Numbered from the stretch's first letter, positions 1-8,366 are shown. The stretch: DNA of 12,812 nucleotides from Actinomycetota bacterium (GCA_028695395.1 JAQVJB010000053.1:1-12812), one strand, 5' to 3'. Numbers and translations: made by a program. The notes: generated by a model not told the origin, from the sequence alone.

Positions 1-749
1 CTGGCTATTTCAGCAAAATCATGCGCATTAAGAGAACCTCTGGTAGCTGCAAGGCCATCTACCCCTTTTATTTTTAAAATTTCTTCAGAATTTGAAAGAT
101 TGGCACTGCCACCGTAAATCACCATTATATTTTCACCGAGGTCTTTATCATAAATCTTTGACATAGTATCTCTTATAAATTTATGGGAATTTTCAATGAT
201 TTCAGGTGTTGCAGCATCAGCTTTGCCGATAGCCCATACAGGCTCATACATCATCACTATCTTTTTTATAAAATCGTAAGGTAAACCATTTAGGATGACT
301 CTTATCTGCTTTTCTATTATTAGCTCAGTCAGTCCGAAGTTTCTCTCTTCCTCAGTTTCTCCTATGAGAACTATGGGTATAAGACCAGCACGACAGCATG
401 CATGGACTTTTTTATTTAATATCTGATCATTTTCATTAAAGTATTTTCTTCTTTCAGAATGTCCAATAAAAATATAAGTGCAGCCAAGGTCTTTTAAAAC
501 AAGAGGGGAGATAGCTCCGGTATAAGGACCTGCATCTTCCCAGAATACATCCTGGGCACCAAAATAGATTCCGGTATCTTTAAAAATATCAGATGCCTGA
601 TGTACATTTAAAAAGTCAGGTAGTACGCAGATTTTTACTTTATTGGAGTTCATATTTTTCATTTCGCTTATCAAAGCTTCTGCATATTCCCTGAATTCTT
701 TTCTGTTTTTAAAATATATTTTCTGATTTGAAACAATTAATTTGTTCAT
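1..749 (-). CDS. tpiA: Triosephosphate-isomerase-family protein (TIM barrel), 3' end outside the window
   Basis: Interconverts dihydroxyacetone phosphate and glyceraldehyde 3-phosphate if it is a true TIM. I translated it by hand from ATG at 749; AAAGGA lies just upstream with good spacing. The window holds 249 codons, close to the family's usual length of about 250, so only the last few residues are missing. Catalytic residues are present: N8 and K10 (here NQK rather than the usual NWK), H97 in GHSERR, and E169 in YEPVWAIG. YGGS follows at 212-215. Two regions differ from textbook TIM. Loop 6 reads AIGKADAATP instead of AIGTGKxATP. The phosphate-binding loop 8 reads ATRGSL (235-240) instead of VGGASL, so the two glycines that bind phosphate are replaced by T-R. 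Some TIM homologues act on tetrulose phosphates in sugar-alcohol breakdown, so a substrate other than triose phosphate is possible. Family membership is firm; the exact substrate is not. Confidence 0.88.
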   Translation of the reverse strand, partial: MNKLIVSNQKIYFKNRKEFREYAEALISEMKNMNSNKVKICVLPDFLNVHQASDIFKDTGIYFGAQDVFWEDAGPYTGAISPLVLKDLGCTYIFIGHSERRKYFNENDQILNKKVHACCRAGLIPIVLIGETEEERNFGLTELIIEKQIRVILNGLPYDFIKKIVMMYEPVWAIGKADAATPEIIENSHKFIRDTMSKIYDKDLGENIMVIYGGSANLSNSEEILKIKGVDGLAATRGSLNAHDFAEIA

Positions 750-791
750 AACATGTCCTTTTTAAAAAATAAATTTAATAATTATTAGTAT

Positions 792-822
792 ATTATAAAA
801 TTAACATTAGCAAAAAAGTCAT
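792..822 (-). promoter_or_regulatory. Possible promoter of the TIM-family gene
   Basis: On the minus strand a perfect TATAAT (797-792) lies about 40 bases upstream of the start codon. A weak -35 (ATGACT, 822-817, 4 of 6 matches) is 19 bp further up. The surrounding 750-1007 gap is very AT-rich, so chance TATAAT hexamers are expected. This is a tentative call. Confidence 0.3.
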
Positions 823-1007
823 TTTAATAATATTAAATATGAAAAACTTGTCCTGACTCGTGTTATATCTTAACAAATTATAATAATATATAGAAAAATG
901 AGAAAATCTTCAAAATATAATTCTTAAAAAATATTTTAATATTATTAGCAGTATTTGTATTCATAGTCATAGAGCCGACGGAATGCAATTAGCGGCGAAG
1001 ATGGATT

Positions 1008-1787
1008 TTAACTTATACTCTTTTTTGAAATTTTATCTAAAGTGACATTAGATTCATTTTCAAGTTTAAAGAATTCGTTGTTTAGCGAATCATGTATTTT
1101 TTCAATTATGTTTTTATATTCCTGTCCCTCAGACATATTTTGAAAATCCTTAAGTATATTATCTGCCATGGGATCTATAGGCTCTCCGATAAAAATATGA
1201 ACTTTTTTGAACTGGTTAAAGAAAATAGTGATAAGCCCTTCTATTACTGGTCTTCTTACAAACCAGTTTTTTCTTACTGGACCTTTAAAAATATTAGAGA
1301 TATATATGGGAATTATAGGTAATTTAAGCTTATAACTCAGATATGCAGTCCCTTTGAAAAAATCACTTAAATGCTCTTTTTTATTTAATTTACCCTCAGG
1401 GAAAATTCCAAGAAAAATATTTTTAATAGCTTTTTCTTTTTTTGTTTTATTTATTATTTTAAAAACATCTTTAATTGTATTTATTGTTTTTATAAAATGT
1501 TTTTTAAAAACCGGGATACTTTCCGTAAATCTTGAGAAGAAAAAGTTAGAAATCTTTGTTTCAAAACATTTGCTGTCAGCAAGGAAAATGATCTTTTTCT
1601 TTAAAGCTGCCAGGACTATAATAGGGTCTGCTCCGGTTATATGGTTAATGGCAAGAATTGCTGGTTTGTTAATATCCAGCCTTTTTATATTGAAGATTTT
1701 TCTTCTTAATAGGAGTCTGTAAAAATTAATAAAAATAATTTTTGGCGATTTATAAAATATTTTTTTTAAAAAACCTATTATTATCAT
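1008..1787 (-). CDS. plsC: PlsC-type 1-acyl-sn-glycerol-3-phosphate acyltransferase
   Basis: Probably transfers an acyl chain to lysophosphatidic acid at the inner membrane, making phosphatidic acid for phospholipid synthesis. The 259-residue protein has the PlsC family hallmarks: the catalytic NHxxxxD motif (H49, D54) and the FPEG substrate-binding motif (129-132) followed by a basic stretch. A later hydrophobic LPIIPIYISN segment fits the usual acyltransferase fold. The N-terminus is basic and hydrophobic (isoleucine, phenylalanine and lysine rich), consistent with peripheral or single-pass membrane attachment. The ATG at 1787 has no clear Shine-Dalgarno sequence, so an inner start cannot be excluded, though the residues just after it are needed for a normal length. 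A promoter with consensus-like boxes lies upstream. The gene diverges from the diguanylate cyclase and is followed, after a 258-bp gap, by the TIM-family gene. Other members of the family acylate different lipids, so the exact substrate is inferred. Confidence 0.85.
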   Translation of the reverse strand: MIIIGFLKKIFYKSPKIIFINFYRLLLRRKIFNIKRLDINKPAILAINHITGADPIIVLAALKKKIIFLADSKCFETKISNFFFSRFTESIPVFKKHFIKTINTIKDVFKIINKTKKEKAIKNIFLGIFPEGKLNKKEHLSDFFKGTAYLSYKLKLPIIPIYISNIFKGPVRKNWFVRRPVIEGLITIFFNQFKKVHIFIGEPIDPMADNILKDFQNMSEGQEYKNIIEKIHDSLNNEFFKLENESNVTLDKISKKSIS

Positions 1788-1830
1788 AGTATTAAAATAT
1801 TTAAATACGTAAGCTACTTATATTTGAAAA

Positions 1831-1859
1831 ATTATATCAATGGTTTTAATACAATACAA
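1831..1859 (-). promoter_or_regulatory. Predicted promoter of the PlsC-type gene
   Basis: Minus-strand -35 TTGTAT (1859-1854) and perfect -10 TATAAT (1836-1831) are separated by exactly 17 bp. Transcription would begin near 1824, giving a leader of about 37 bases. This is one of the best sigma-70-like matches in the window, though the background is AT-rich. Confidence 0.55.
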
Positions 1860-1882
1860 TTATATGAATATTTACAAATATA

Positions 1883-1910
1883 TTGATTAAATTTTAATAT
1901 TGGATAATAT
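1883..1910 (+). promoter_or_regulatory. Possible promoter of the diguanylate cyclase
   Basis: TTGATT (1883-1888), a 16-bp spacer and TAATAT (1905-1910), about 30 bases before the start codon. It lies back-to-back with the promoter of the divergent acyltransferase gene in a 153-bp intergenic region. Confidence 0.4.
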
Positions 1911-1940
1911 CAGAATAAAGAATAAAGAAATTAAGCAAAC

Positions 1941-3944
1941 ATGAACATCTATATAATTTCACTGATTGTTACGGTTATTATATCACTAATATGTGCTTTC
2001 CTGACTTTTAAGAGAAGAAACATAGAAGGGGCAAAGTCACTATTCCTTTTAATGATTTCTGTAGCTGTTTTTGCTTTTTTTTACATACTTGAAATATTAT
2101 CCGAAGACTTATCAGTTAAACTTTTATGGTATAAAATCGAATATTTTGGCATAGCTGGTGTTCCTTTGTTCTGGTTATTATTTTCCATGAAATATGCTTA
2201 TGTAAGTCAAAAAATAATAAATAGAATAATATTCTTCATTTCCCTTCCCGCAATTACAACAATTATATTGGTTTGGACAAATGATTTTCATAATTTATAC
2301 ATAAGCAATATTTCAATTGCGGATAATGCCCTCATATCTGTGATACTTAAAACTAATGAAATAGGATTTTGGATACATGTAGCTTTCAGCTATGTCTTTA
2401 TTATTATTGGCGTAGCAATACTGCTGAAATCAATATCGATGCTGAATTCATTTTTTTTAAAACAGGGTCTGATTCTAATAATAGGCGTATTACTCCCTTT
2501 TATGGGCTCTGCATTTAATATTTTCGGCAATAATCCTTTTTATCCCTTTGACATAACTCCTTCGGTATGTGCGATTTCAGGGATTTTATTATTGTGGGGG
2601 ATTATAAACTTAAAGACTTTCCAGATATCACCTATTGCAAGGGATCTATTCTTCAATGAGGTAAATGACGGCATATTAGTTCTTGATAATGAACACAGAG
2701 TGATTGATATTAATAAACCTATGCAGGAAATTTTAAAAACTGATTTCAGACATGTAGTCGGCTATAATTTTGATAAAGTAATAAAAAATACTGATTTAAA
2801 ATCATGTATAAGAGATGAAGGGTACAATACTCTCAAAGATATTACAATTATGATTGATAATGTGCCTAATTATTATTTAGTCAGCATTAATCCTATTTTT
2901 ACCAGCGATGATAAAAAAAGAGGAGTTCTTGTTTTATTAAAAAATATAACACCCAGAAAAATTATTGAGAAAGAATTAAGGCGGTCAAGGGAAAAGTTAT
3001 TTGATACTAATAGTGTTTTAAATCAGATAAATGTTTCCAAGAACGAAAGACATATCATAAAGATAGCTGTAGATGCTTTAAAAAATATTTTTAACATTAA
3101 TATATTTGGATTTATTTATGATGATGGGGTTCATGAAAAAAGAATACCTTCAGACCAGCAGATAATTAAAATAATAAAAGAGAAAATTTTTGTCAGAAAA
3201 TCAATTGAAGAGAGAATGAAGAATAGAGAAGTAATATTTCATGATTTAGAAAAAGACAGTTTTGGCATAAATAAAGGTTTTTTTGAGTCTGAGGAAATTT
3301 CCAAAATGGTAATAATTCCTGTAATGGGTTTTGGCTCTGCCATATTTTTTGTAAGTAAAGATAAAGAATTAAGTAATGAAGATGCAGAGCTGTGCAAGCT
3401 TATTATCGGCTACTCTTTGGAAACAATTAAAAAAATAGAGTTGCAGAAACGGTTTAAGGAGCAATCAGAAAGAGATTCTTTGACGGGAAGTTACAACAGG
3501 CGATACTTTAACGGGATAATTGATAAAGAAATTGAAAGAGCAAAAAGATATAAGCAATTAATATATTTTTTAATGATAGATATTAATAGATTCAAAGAGA
3601 TAAATGATAAATACGGTCATCAAATCGGCGATAAAGTATTGAAGGAAATATATGAAGTAATCGCGAAACAGGTCAGAAAGATTGATACCATAATAAGATA
3701 CGGAGGCGATGAGTTTCTTATCATTGTTCCGGGAATAAGCAAAGAAAACATTGAAGGACTTATAAAAAGAATAAATAGATCAGTAGAAGAGTGGTCGGAT
3801 AAGTCTTGTTTTATAGAATTCGACATTAATCTTTCAATAGGTATAAGCGTATTTAACCCAGAGCATGAGGAGCCGGTTGATAAAATATTATATTATGCAG
3901 ATATGGATATGTATGAAAATAAAGCAAAGATTAAAAACAAATAA
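1941..3944 (+). CDS. Membrane-bound diguanylate cyclase: 7TM, PAS, GAF-like, GGDEF
   Basis: Makes the second messenger cyclic di-GMP from two GTP. The 667-residue protein starts with about seven hydrophobic segments (roughly residues 1-228), resembling the 7TM N-terminal module of sensor kinases. A PAS domain follows (about 235-345; LFFNEVNDGILVLDNEHRVI is typical). Next is a GAF-like region (about 355-495) and a C-terminal GGDEF domain (about 500-665). The active-site GGDEF is intact at 588-592. An RxxD inhibitory site (RKID, 579-582) sits five residues upstream, so product feedback inhibition is expected. RDSLTGSYNRR and the metal-binding DINRFKEINDKYGH segment are also present. There is no EAL or HD-GYP domain, so it should make but not degrade c-di-GMP. 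The start codon lacks a strong Shine-Dalgarno sequence. It ends 7 bp from the stop of the convergent ABC gene with no convincing terminator between them. The sensed signal is unknown. Confidence 0.93.
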   Translation: MNIYIISLIVTVIISLICAFLTFKRRNIEGAKSLFLLMISVAVFAFFYILEILSEDLSVKLLWYKIEYFGIAGVPLFWLLFSMKYAYVSQKIINRIIFFISLPAITTIILVWTNDFHNLYISNISIADNALISVILKTNEIGFWIHVAFSYVFIIIGVAILLKSISMLNSFFLKQGLILIIGVLLPFMGSAFNIFGNNPFYPFDITPSVCAISGILLLWGIINLKTFQISPIARDLFFNEVNDGILVLDNEHRVIDINKPMQEILKTDFRHVVGYNFDKVIKNTDLKSCIRDEGYNTLKDITIMIDNVPNYYLVSINPIFTSDDKKRGVLVLLKNITPRKIIEKELRRSREKLFDTNSVLNQINVSKNERHIIKIAVDALKNIFNINIFGFIYDDGVHEKRIPSDQQIIKIIKEKIFVRKSIEERMKNREVIFHDLEKDSFGINKGFFESEEISKMVIIPVMGFGSAIFFVSKDKELSNEDAELCKLIIGYSLETIKKIELQKRFKEQSERDSLTGSYNRRYFNGIIDKEIERAKRYKQLIYFLMIDINRFKEINDKYGHQIGDKVLKEIYEVIAKQVRKIDTIIRYGGDEFLIIVPGISKENIEGLIKRINRSVEEWSDKSCFIEFDINLSIGISVFNPEHEEPVDKILYYADMDMYENKAKIKNK

Positions 3945-3951
3945 AGAAGCT

Positions 3952-5859
3952 CTAACTGCTTAATGCAGAAGCTCCGGTAAATTGGCTGTTATAGAGCTCA
4001 GAGTAAAAACCATTTTTTTGCAATAATTCTTCATGTTTTCCCTGTTCGATTATTTTTCCATGATTCATTACAAGTATCATATCAGCTTCACGTATTGTAG
4101 ATAATCTGTGAGCAATAACAAAATTCGTTCTGCCTTCCATTAGCCTGGTCATTGCATTTTGTACATAAGATTCAGTTCTGGTATCAACACTGCTTGTTGC
4201 TTCATCAAGAATAAGTACGCTGGGATTAGCAAGTATGGCTCTTGCAATAGTTATCAACTGTTTCTGCCCCTGAGATATATTTGAAGCTTCCTCATTTAAT
4301 ACAGTTTCATATCCAGAAGGAAGAGTCCTTATAAAATGATCAGCATGAGCAGCTGTTGCGGCAGCTATTATCTCATCTTCAGTTGCATCCAATCTTCCAT
4401 ATGCAATATTATCTTTTATCGTTCCATTAAAGAGCCAGGTATCCTGTAACACCATGCCGAACATACTTCTAAGACTATTTCTTTTTAATTCTCTTATATC
4501 AATATCATCAAACGTTATCTTGCCGCTATCGATTTCGTAAAATCTCATCAGCAGATTCACAAGCGTTGTTTTACCTGCTCCTGTGGGGCCGACAATTGCA
4601 ATGGTTTCTCCTTTCTTAACATCTATATTCATATTTTCAATCAGGGGAACTTCTTTCTTATAACTGAAATATACATCCTGGAATTTAATGATGCCTTTAG
4701 GAGAAATTATTATTTTTGAATCCTTGCTATCCTGAATTTCTTCTGCTTCATCCATTATTTCAAAAACTCTCTCAGCAGATGCTAAAGTGGATTGTACAAG
4801 GTTAGCCATATTTGCTGCCTGTGCTATAGGATGTGAAAACTGTCTTGAATATTGGATAAAAGCTTGTATGTCACCTACATTAAGTGTTTGTCTCAGTGCA
4901 AAAATTCCACCAACAACACAAATAAGGACATATACGAGGTTTCCGATGAAATTCATCATCGGCATTATAATTCCTGACATAAATTGTGCTTTCCAGGAAT
5001 ATGTATAAAGTTTTTCATTAACATTTTTAAATTTTGCAATGGATTTTTTTTCGTAATTATAAGATTTAACTACTATATGGCCGGAATACATCTCTTCAAC
5101 ATGACCGTTCAATTCCCCAAGTGTTTTTTGCTGGGAAACAAAGAATTTTTGTGATTTTCTTGTTATAAAAAGCATTACAACTGTATAAAGAGGTAAAGTT
5201 AGTATTACAATCAGCGTTAATAAAGGGCTGATTGTAAGCATCATTATAATTATCCCAAGTAATGTTACAACTGAAGTGATTATCTGGTTCAGCCCCTGCT
5301 GCAGGGTAGTGGCAATATTATCTACATCGTTTGTCACCCTGCTAAGTATTTCTCCATGGGTTTTTGAATCGAAATATCTCAAGGGCAGTTTTGCAAGTTT
5401 TTCATTTATATCTTTCCGCATGTTGTATACGATTTTTTGAGAAACTGAAGCCATAACATAATACCCGAGGTAAGTAAAGGCAGCACTTATTATGTAAAGA
5501 ATCAGCAGAATCACTAATATTCTGCCTATATACGCAAAATCTATTCCATCAACAACTGCAGTCTGTGTCTGAACAGCTCTGAGTTTTGAAACAAATCCTT
5601 CAACAAGTTTGTTGGTTGCCATTCCAAGGATCTTAGGCCCTGCGATATTAAACAATGTCCCAAGTATTGTTATAAACAGTATGGCAATGAGCTGCCACTT
5701 TTGAGATGAGCAATATTTAACCAGTCTTTTAAAGGTTGCTTTAAAGTTTTGTGGTTTTTCACCTGAGAAATTTCCATGTCCGAAACCTCTTCCCGGACCG
5801 AAACCTCTTCCCGGACTCATCTTCATAGATTGTTTTTGACTTTTTTCTCTTTCTGTCAA
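3952..5859 (-). CDS. Heterodimeric ABC exporter subunit with the canonical ATPase site (BmrD/TM288/LmrD-like)
   Basis: Half-transporter: a six-helix ABC transporter type-1 membrane domain (about residues 50-350) fused to an ATPase domain. Walker A is GPTGAGKTT (424-432). Walker B ends in the consensus D552-E553 pair, and the H-loop histidine is H584 (IAHRLST). The signature motif is ISQGQ (528-532) rather than LSGGQ, as expected for the partner that completes a degenerate site. The N-terminal extension is glycine/arginine/phenylalanine rich (about 12-35), a known habit of this subfamily. The start is TTG at 5859: it overlaps the TGA stop of the upstream subunit by 4 nt and has a strong GAGGAG 5 nt before it, so translation is coupled. 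Together with its neighbour it probably exports drugs or lipophilic compounds, powered by ATP hydrolysis at this subunit's consensus site. The natural substrate cannot be read from the sequence. Confidence 0.93.
   Translation of the reverse strand: MTEREKSQKQSMKMSPGRGFGPGRGFGHGNFSGEKPQNFKATFKRLVKYCSSQKWQLIAILFITILGTLFNIAGPKILGMATNKLVEGFVSKLRAVQTQTAVVDGIDFAYIGRILVILLILYIISAAFTYLGYYVMASVSQKIVYNMRKDINEKLAKLPLRYFDSKTHGEILSRVTNDVDNIATTLQQGLNQIITSVVTLLGIIIMMLTISPLLTLIVILTLPLYTVVMLFITRKSQKFFVSQQKTLGELNGHVEEMYSGHIVVKSYNYEKKSIAKFKNVNEKLYTYSWKAQFMSGIIMPMMNFIGNLVYVLICVVGGIFALRQTLNVGDIQAFIQYSRQFSHPIAQAANMANLVQSTLASAERVFEIMDEAEEIQDSKDSKIIISPKGIIKFQDVYFSYKKEVPLIENMNIDVKKGETIAIVGPTGAGKTTLVNLLMRFYEIDSGKITFDDIDIRELKRNSLRSMFGMVLQDTWLFNGTIKDNIAYGRLDATEDEIIAAATAAHADHFIRTLPSGYETVLNEEASNISQGQKQLITIARAILANPSVLILDEATSSVDTRTESYVQNAMTRLMEGRTNFVIAHRLSTIREADMILVMNHGKIIEQGKHEELLQKNGFYSELYNSQFTGASALSS
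5780..5815 (-). repeat. Perfect 18-bp in-frame tandem duplication within the ABC gene
   Basis: Two identical 18-bp units (5780-5797 and 5798-5815, unit ccgaaacctcttcccgga on the plus strand) encode a doubled PGRGFG-type hexapeptide in the glycine-rich N-terminal extension. Being a multiple of three and perfect, the copy number could change by slippage without a frameshift. Confidence 0.85.
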
Positions 5860-7580
5860 TCTAACTCCTCTTTAGATAGCTGGGAAGCGACTATTTCCCT
5901 GTAAATGCTGCATGTATCCAATAATTGTCTGTGCTTCCCGCTTCCTACTATCTTTCCTTCTTCAAGGACTATTATTTTGTCTGCATTCATCACGGTGCTT
6001 ACTCGCTGGCTGACTATTATAATGGTTGAATCGGTTACTTCCTTTTTTAAAGCATTTCTCAATTTGGCATCAGTTTTAAAATCAAGAGCAGAAAAACTAT
6101 CATCAAAAATAAATATTTTTGGTTTTCTAATAAGCGCTCTTGCAATACTGATTCTTTGTTTCTGCCCTCCGGAAAGATTAGTCCCGCCTTGAGTTATTAA
6201 TGTATCGAATCCTTTTTCTAGCTCATCTACAAATTCTTTTACCTGGGCTATTTCTGAAACGTATCTTATTTCGCTGTCAGATGCCTCTTCATAACCGAAT
6301 TTTATATTTTCCGCTATAGTCCCACTGAAAAGCAAAGATTTTTGAGAAATAAGGCCTATTTGATTCCTCAAGTCACTTTGTCTAACCTGTCTTATATCGA
6401 TTCCATCAATAAGTATTTCGCCCTTCTGTATGTCATAAAATCTGCATAATAAATTTATTATTGTCGATTTTCCGCAGCCGGTACTTCCGACAATTGCAGT
6501 AGTTTTGCCAGGTTCAGCAGTAAAAGATACATTATTTACAACCGGCTGCTCAGCCCCTTTGTATGCAAAAGTAACATCTTTAAATTCGACATGACCTCTA
6601 CTGTTGATTAAATCAGCTGGATTCTCAGGGTCATTTATTTCAGGTACTATATTAAGAACCTCATTTATTCTGTCTGCTGACGCCTGTGCCCTTGGTATCA
6701 ATATAAACATCATTGTTCCCATCAAAAATGAAAACATTATCATTGAACTATACTGGATGAAGGCAACCATATCGCCTACATTCATTGCCATATTGTTTAT
6801 TCTTATGCTTGAGAACCAGACAATAATAAGAGTTGCGGTACTCATGATGAACATCATGGAAGGGAAGATAAAAGCCATTATCTTATTTACCCTAATTGCA
6901 TTTTGCATAAAATCCTTATTGGCATTATCAAAACGCTTCTTTTCTTCCTGAACGCGGTTAAATGCTCTTATAACTCTAATGCCAATAAGATTTTCCCTCA
7001 TGACAAGATTAAGTCTATCTACTTTTAGCTGCATTAATCTAAAGAGAGGGAGGCCTTTCTTTCCTATCAATATCATTATTGAAACAAGAATAGGAAGAAT
7101 GATTGCGAAAATTATAGAAAGTTTTGCATCTCTTGTAACTGCCATTACGATTCCGCCTATTCCCATCATTATAGCCATTACAAGCATCCTCATCATAATA
7201 AATACATTTTGTATCTGGACAACATCATTTGTGGTTCTTGTTATCAGCGAGGCGGAACCTATCTTATCCACTTCATTTAGTGAATAGCTTTCAACCCTTG
7301 TAAAGATTTTCTCCCTGACATCTTTTCCAAAAGACATTGCTATGCGCGCAATCAAGAAACTTGCTGCTACTGTAACAATAACTGAGCCAGCAGTAATAAG
7401 CAGCATATACCCTCCGACTTTTAAAATATAATTTATATCGTTTTTCAGTATGCCATTATTAATTATATCCGACATAAGACCGGGCAAAAAAAGCTCTGAT
7501 ATAGATTGCAGAAATATAAGTATTATTGTTGCAACTATAGCAAAAGAATAAGGTTTTAATTGTTTAAAAAGTTTAAGCAC
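5856..7580 (-). CDS. Heterodimeric ABC exporter subunit with a degenerate ATPase site (BmrC/TM287/LmrC-like)
   Basis: Partner half-transporter, 574 residues: six-helix type-1 membrane domain (about 1-310) plus ATPase domain. Walker A is GSTGCGKST (365-373) and the signature LSGGQ (469-473) is perfect. Walker B ends D493-D494, so the catalytic glutamate is aspartate. The H-loop histidine is Q525 (VSQRVST instead of IAHRLST). These two changes are the known mark of the degenerate subunit in heterodimeric exporters such as TM287/288 and BmrCD. Its intact LSGGQ would serve the partner's active site. The start is GTG at 7580, preceded by AAAGGA about 12 nt upstream. It follows marR by 82 bp on the same strand and overlaps the second subunit by 4 nt, so the three genes form one operon. 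Likely role: multidrug or lipophilic-compound efflux at the cytoplasmic membrane. Confidence 0.93.
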   Translation of the reverse strand: MLKLFKQLKPYSFAIVATIILIFLQSISELFLPGLMSDIINNGILKNDINYILKVGGYMLLITAGSVIVTVAASFLIARIAMSFGKDVREKIFTRVESYSLNEVDKIGSASLITRTTNDVVQIQNVFIMMRMLVMAIMMGIGGIVMAVTRDAKLSIIFAIILPILVSIMILIGKKGLPLFRLMQLKVDRLNLVMRENLIGIRVIRAFNRVQEEKKRFDNANKDFMQNAIRVNKIMAFIFPSMMFIMSTATLIIVWFSSIRINNMAMNVGDMVAFIQYSSMIMFSFLMGTMMFILIPRAQASADRINEVLNIVPEINDPENPADLINSRGHVEFKDVTFAYKGAEQPVVNNVSFTAEPGKTTAIVGSTGCGKSTIINLLCRFYDIQKGEILIDGIDIRQVRQSDLRNQIGLISQKSLLFSGTIAENIKFGYEEASDSEIRYVSEIAQVKEFVDELEKGFDTLITQGGTNLSGGQKQRISIARALIRKPKIFIFDDSFSALDFKTDAKLRNALKKEVTDSTIIIVSQRVSTVMNADKIIVLEEGKIVGSGKHRQLLDTCSIYREIVASQLSKEELD

Positions 7581-7662
7581 AAAAAATAATATTCCTTTTT
7601 TAAATCAATATTTTATTTTTATATTATAATTGTAAAGACGCTATATCTTTCTTTAAATCTAT

Positions 7663-8100
7663 CTATTCTTCCAAAAGTTTTTTTAGAATGATGAGTCCGT
7701 CAGTTATCTTTTTTCTATCTTTCTGGCCGATTATTTTTACTTTTTTATCAATGTAATCATTTATTTTATGATGGAAATCTCCATGTTTTTTTTCAAAATC
7801 TTTAGTAATACTTACGTAAACAACTCTTCTGTCTTCATCACTTCTTTTTCTTTCAACGATTCCATGCTCTTTTAATTTTTCTATCATTCCTGAAAGGGTA
7901 CTGTTTGAAAGGCCGAGGAGTTCGCTTAATTCAGTTATTTTTATTTTCTTATGTTCGCTTATTGTTTTAATTATTATTCCGTGAGAAGGACCGATCCCTT
8001 CTTCTTTAAGCAGTTTTCCCATTTCTGTTTTTAACAAAACGAAAATCTGGTATAAGGTCTTAATTATGTCAATATTTATTTTTTTATCTGATTCATTCAT
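7663..8100 (-). CDS. MarR-family transcriptional regulator of the efflux operon
   Basis: A 145-residue protein of normal MarR length. The winged helix-turn-helix spans about residues 53-99 (KITELSELLGLSNSTLSGMIEKL), followed by the typical wing with D88, D90 and R91-R92. Flanking helices would form the dimer interface. MarR proteins usually repress their own operon and nearby exporters until a small molecule binds. The ATG at 8100 has an AGGT element about 10 nt upstream. It is the first gene of marR-ABC-ABC, and a doubled dyad site sits 33-67 bp upstream of its start. Local autorepression of the pump is therefore the simplest reading. The ligand is unknown. Confidence 0.92.
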   Translation of the reverse strand: MNESDKKINIDIIKTLYQIFVLLKTEMGKLLKEEGIGPSHGIIIKTISEHKKIKITELSELLGLSNSTLSGMIEKLKEHGIVERKRSDEDRRVVYVSITKDFEKKHGDFHHKINDYIDKKVKIIGQKDRKKITDGLIILKKLLEE

Positions 8101-8132
8101 TTATATAAATACCTGCTTTTTTTATAATAAAT

Positions 8133-8167
8133 ATATTTCATATACGAAAATTTCGCTTACGAAATAT
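8133..8167. promoter_or_regulatory. Predicted MarR operator: two tandem TTTC-N6-GAAA dyads forming a 35-bp palindrome
   Basis: The 35 bp centred on 8150 are an imperfect palindrome with 14 of 17 positions per arm matching. It resolves into two abutting copies of TTTC-N6-GAAA at 8136-8149 and 8151-8164, 15 bp apart, and both N6 spacers end in TAC or ATAC. Its position upstream of marR, the only regulator in that operon, suggests two MarR dimers bind side by side. I did not see another TTTC-N6-GAAA pair elsewhere in this gap. Confidence 0.65.
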
Positions 8168-8245
8168 TATTCTTAAAAAAATAATATGTCAATGATTATT
8201 ATAGGTAATGGTTAAAAAATAATATTAATTTATTAAAATAGAATA

Positions 8246-8275
8246 TTTTTATTACAGGTGTGATTGAGGATAAGT
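8246..8275. repeat. Left direct repeat of the restriction cassette; stranded copy of the luxR-type gene's 3' end
   Basis: These 30 bp match 10446-10475 at 29 of 30 positions; the only difference is g8268 versus a10468. Read on the minus strand it encodes the last seven residues and stop of the neighbouring LuxR-type protein, with one change (TYPQSHL instead of TYLQSHL). No LuxR-like sequence precedes it, so it is a partial duplicate made when the cassette entered. Confidence 0.88.
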
Positions 8276-8366
8276 TAAAGTTTCAAAATTATTTTATAGA
8301 CCAATCAAATATCATGTTTTAAACTAATATAAAAATATATTAAAAAAAGAGAATATGTGAATAAAA

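Noticed and set aside
1092..1722. Plus-strand open frames opposite the acyltransferase
   Set aside because: The minus-strand frame has NHxxxxD and FPEG motifs. The opposite frames only mirror its AT-rich codons.
3945..3974. Bidirectional terminator between the convergent diguanylate cyclase and ABC genes
   Set aside because: The gap is 7 bp. The AGAAGCTC copies nearby are direct rather than inverted, and no stem with a U-tract is visible.
4787..7287. Several plus-strand open frames within the ABC genes
   Set aside because: They lie antisense to strongly conserved ABC coding sequence and show no recognisable protein features.
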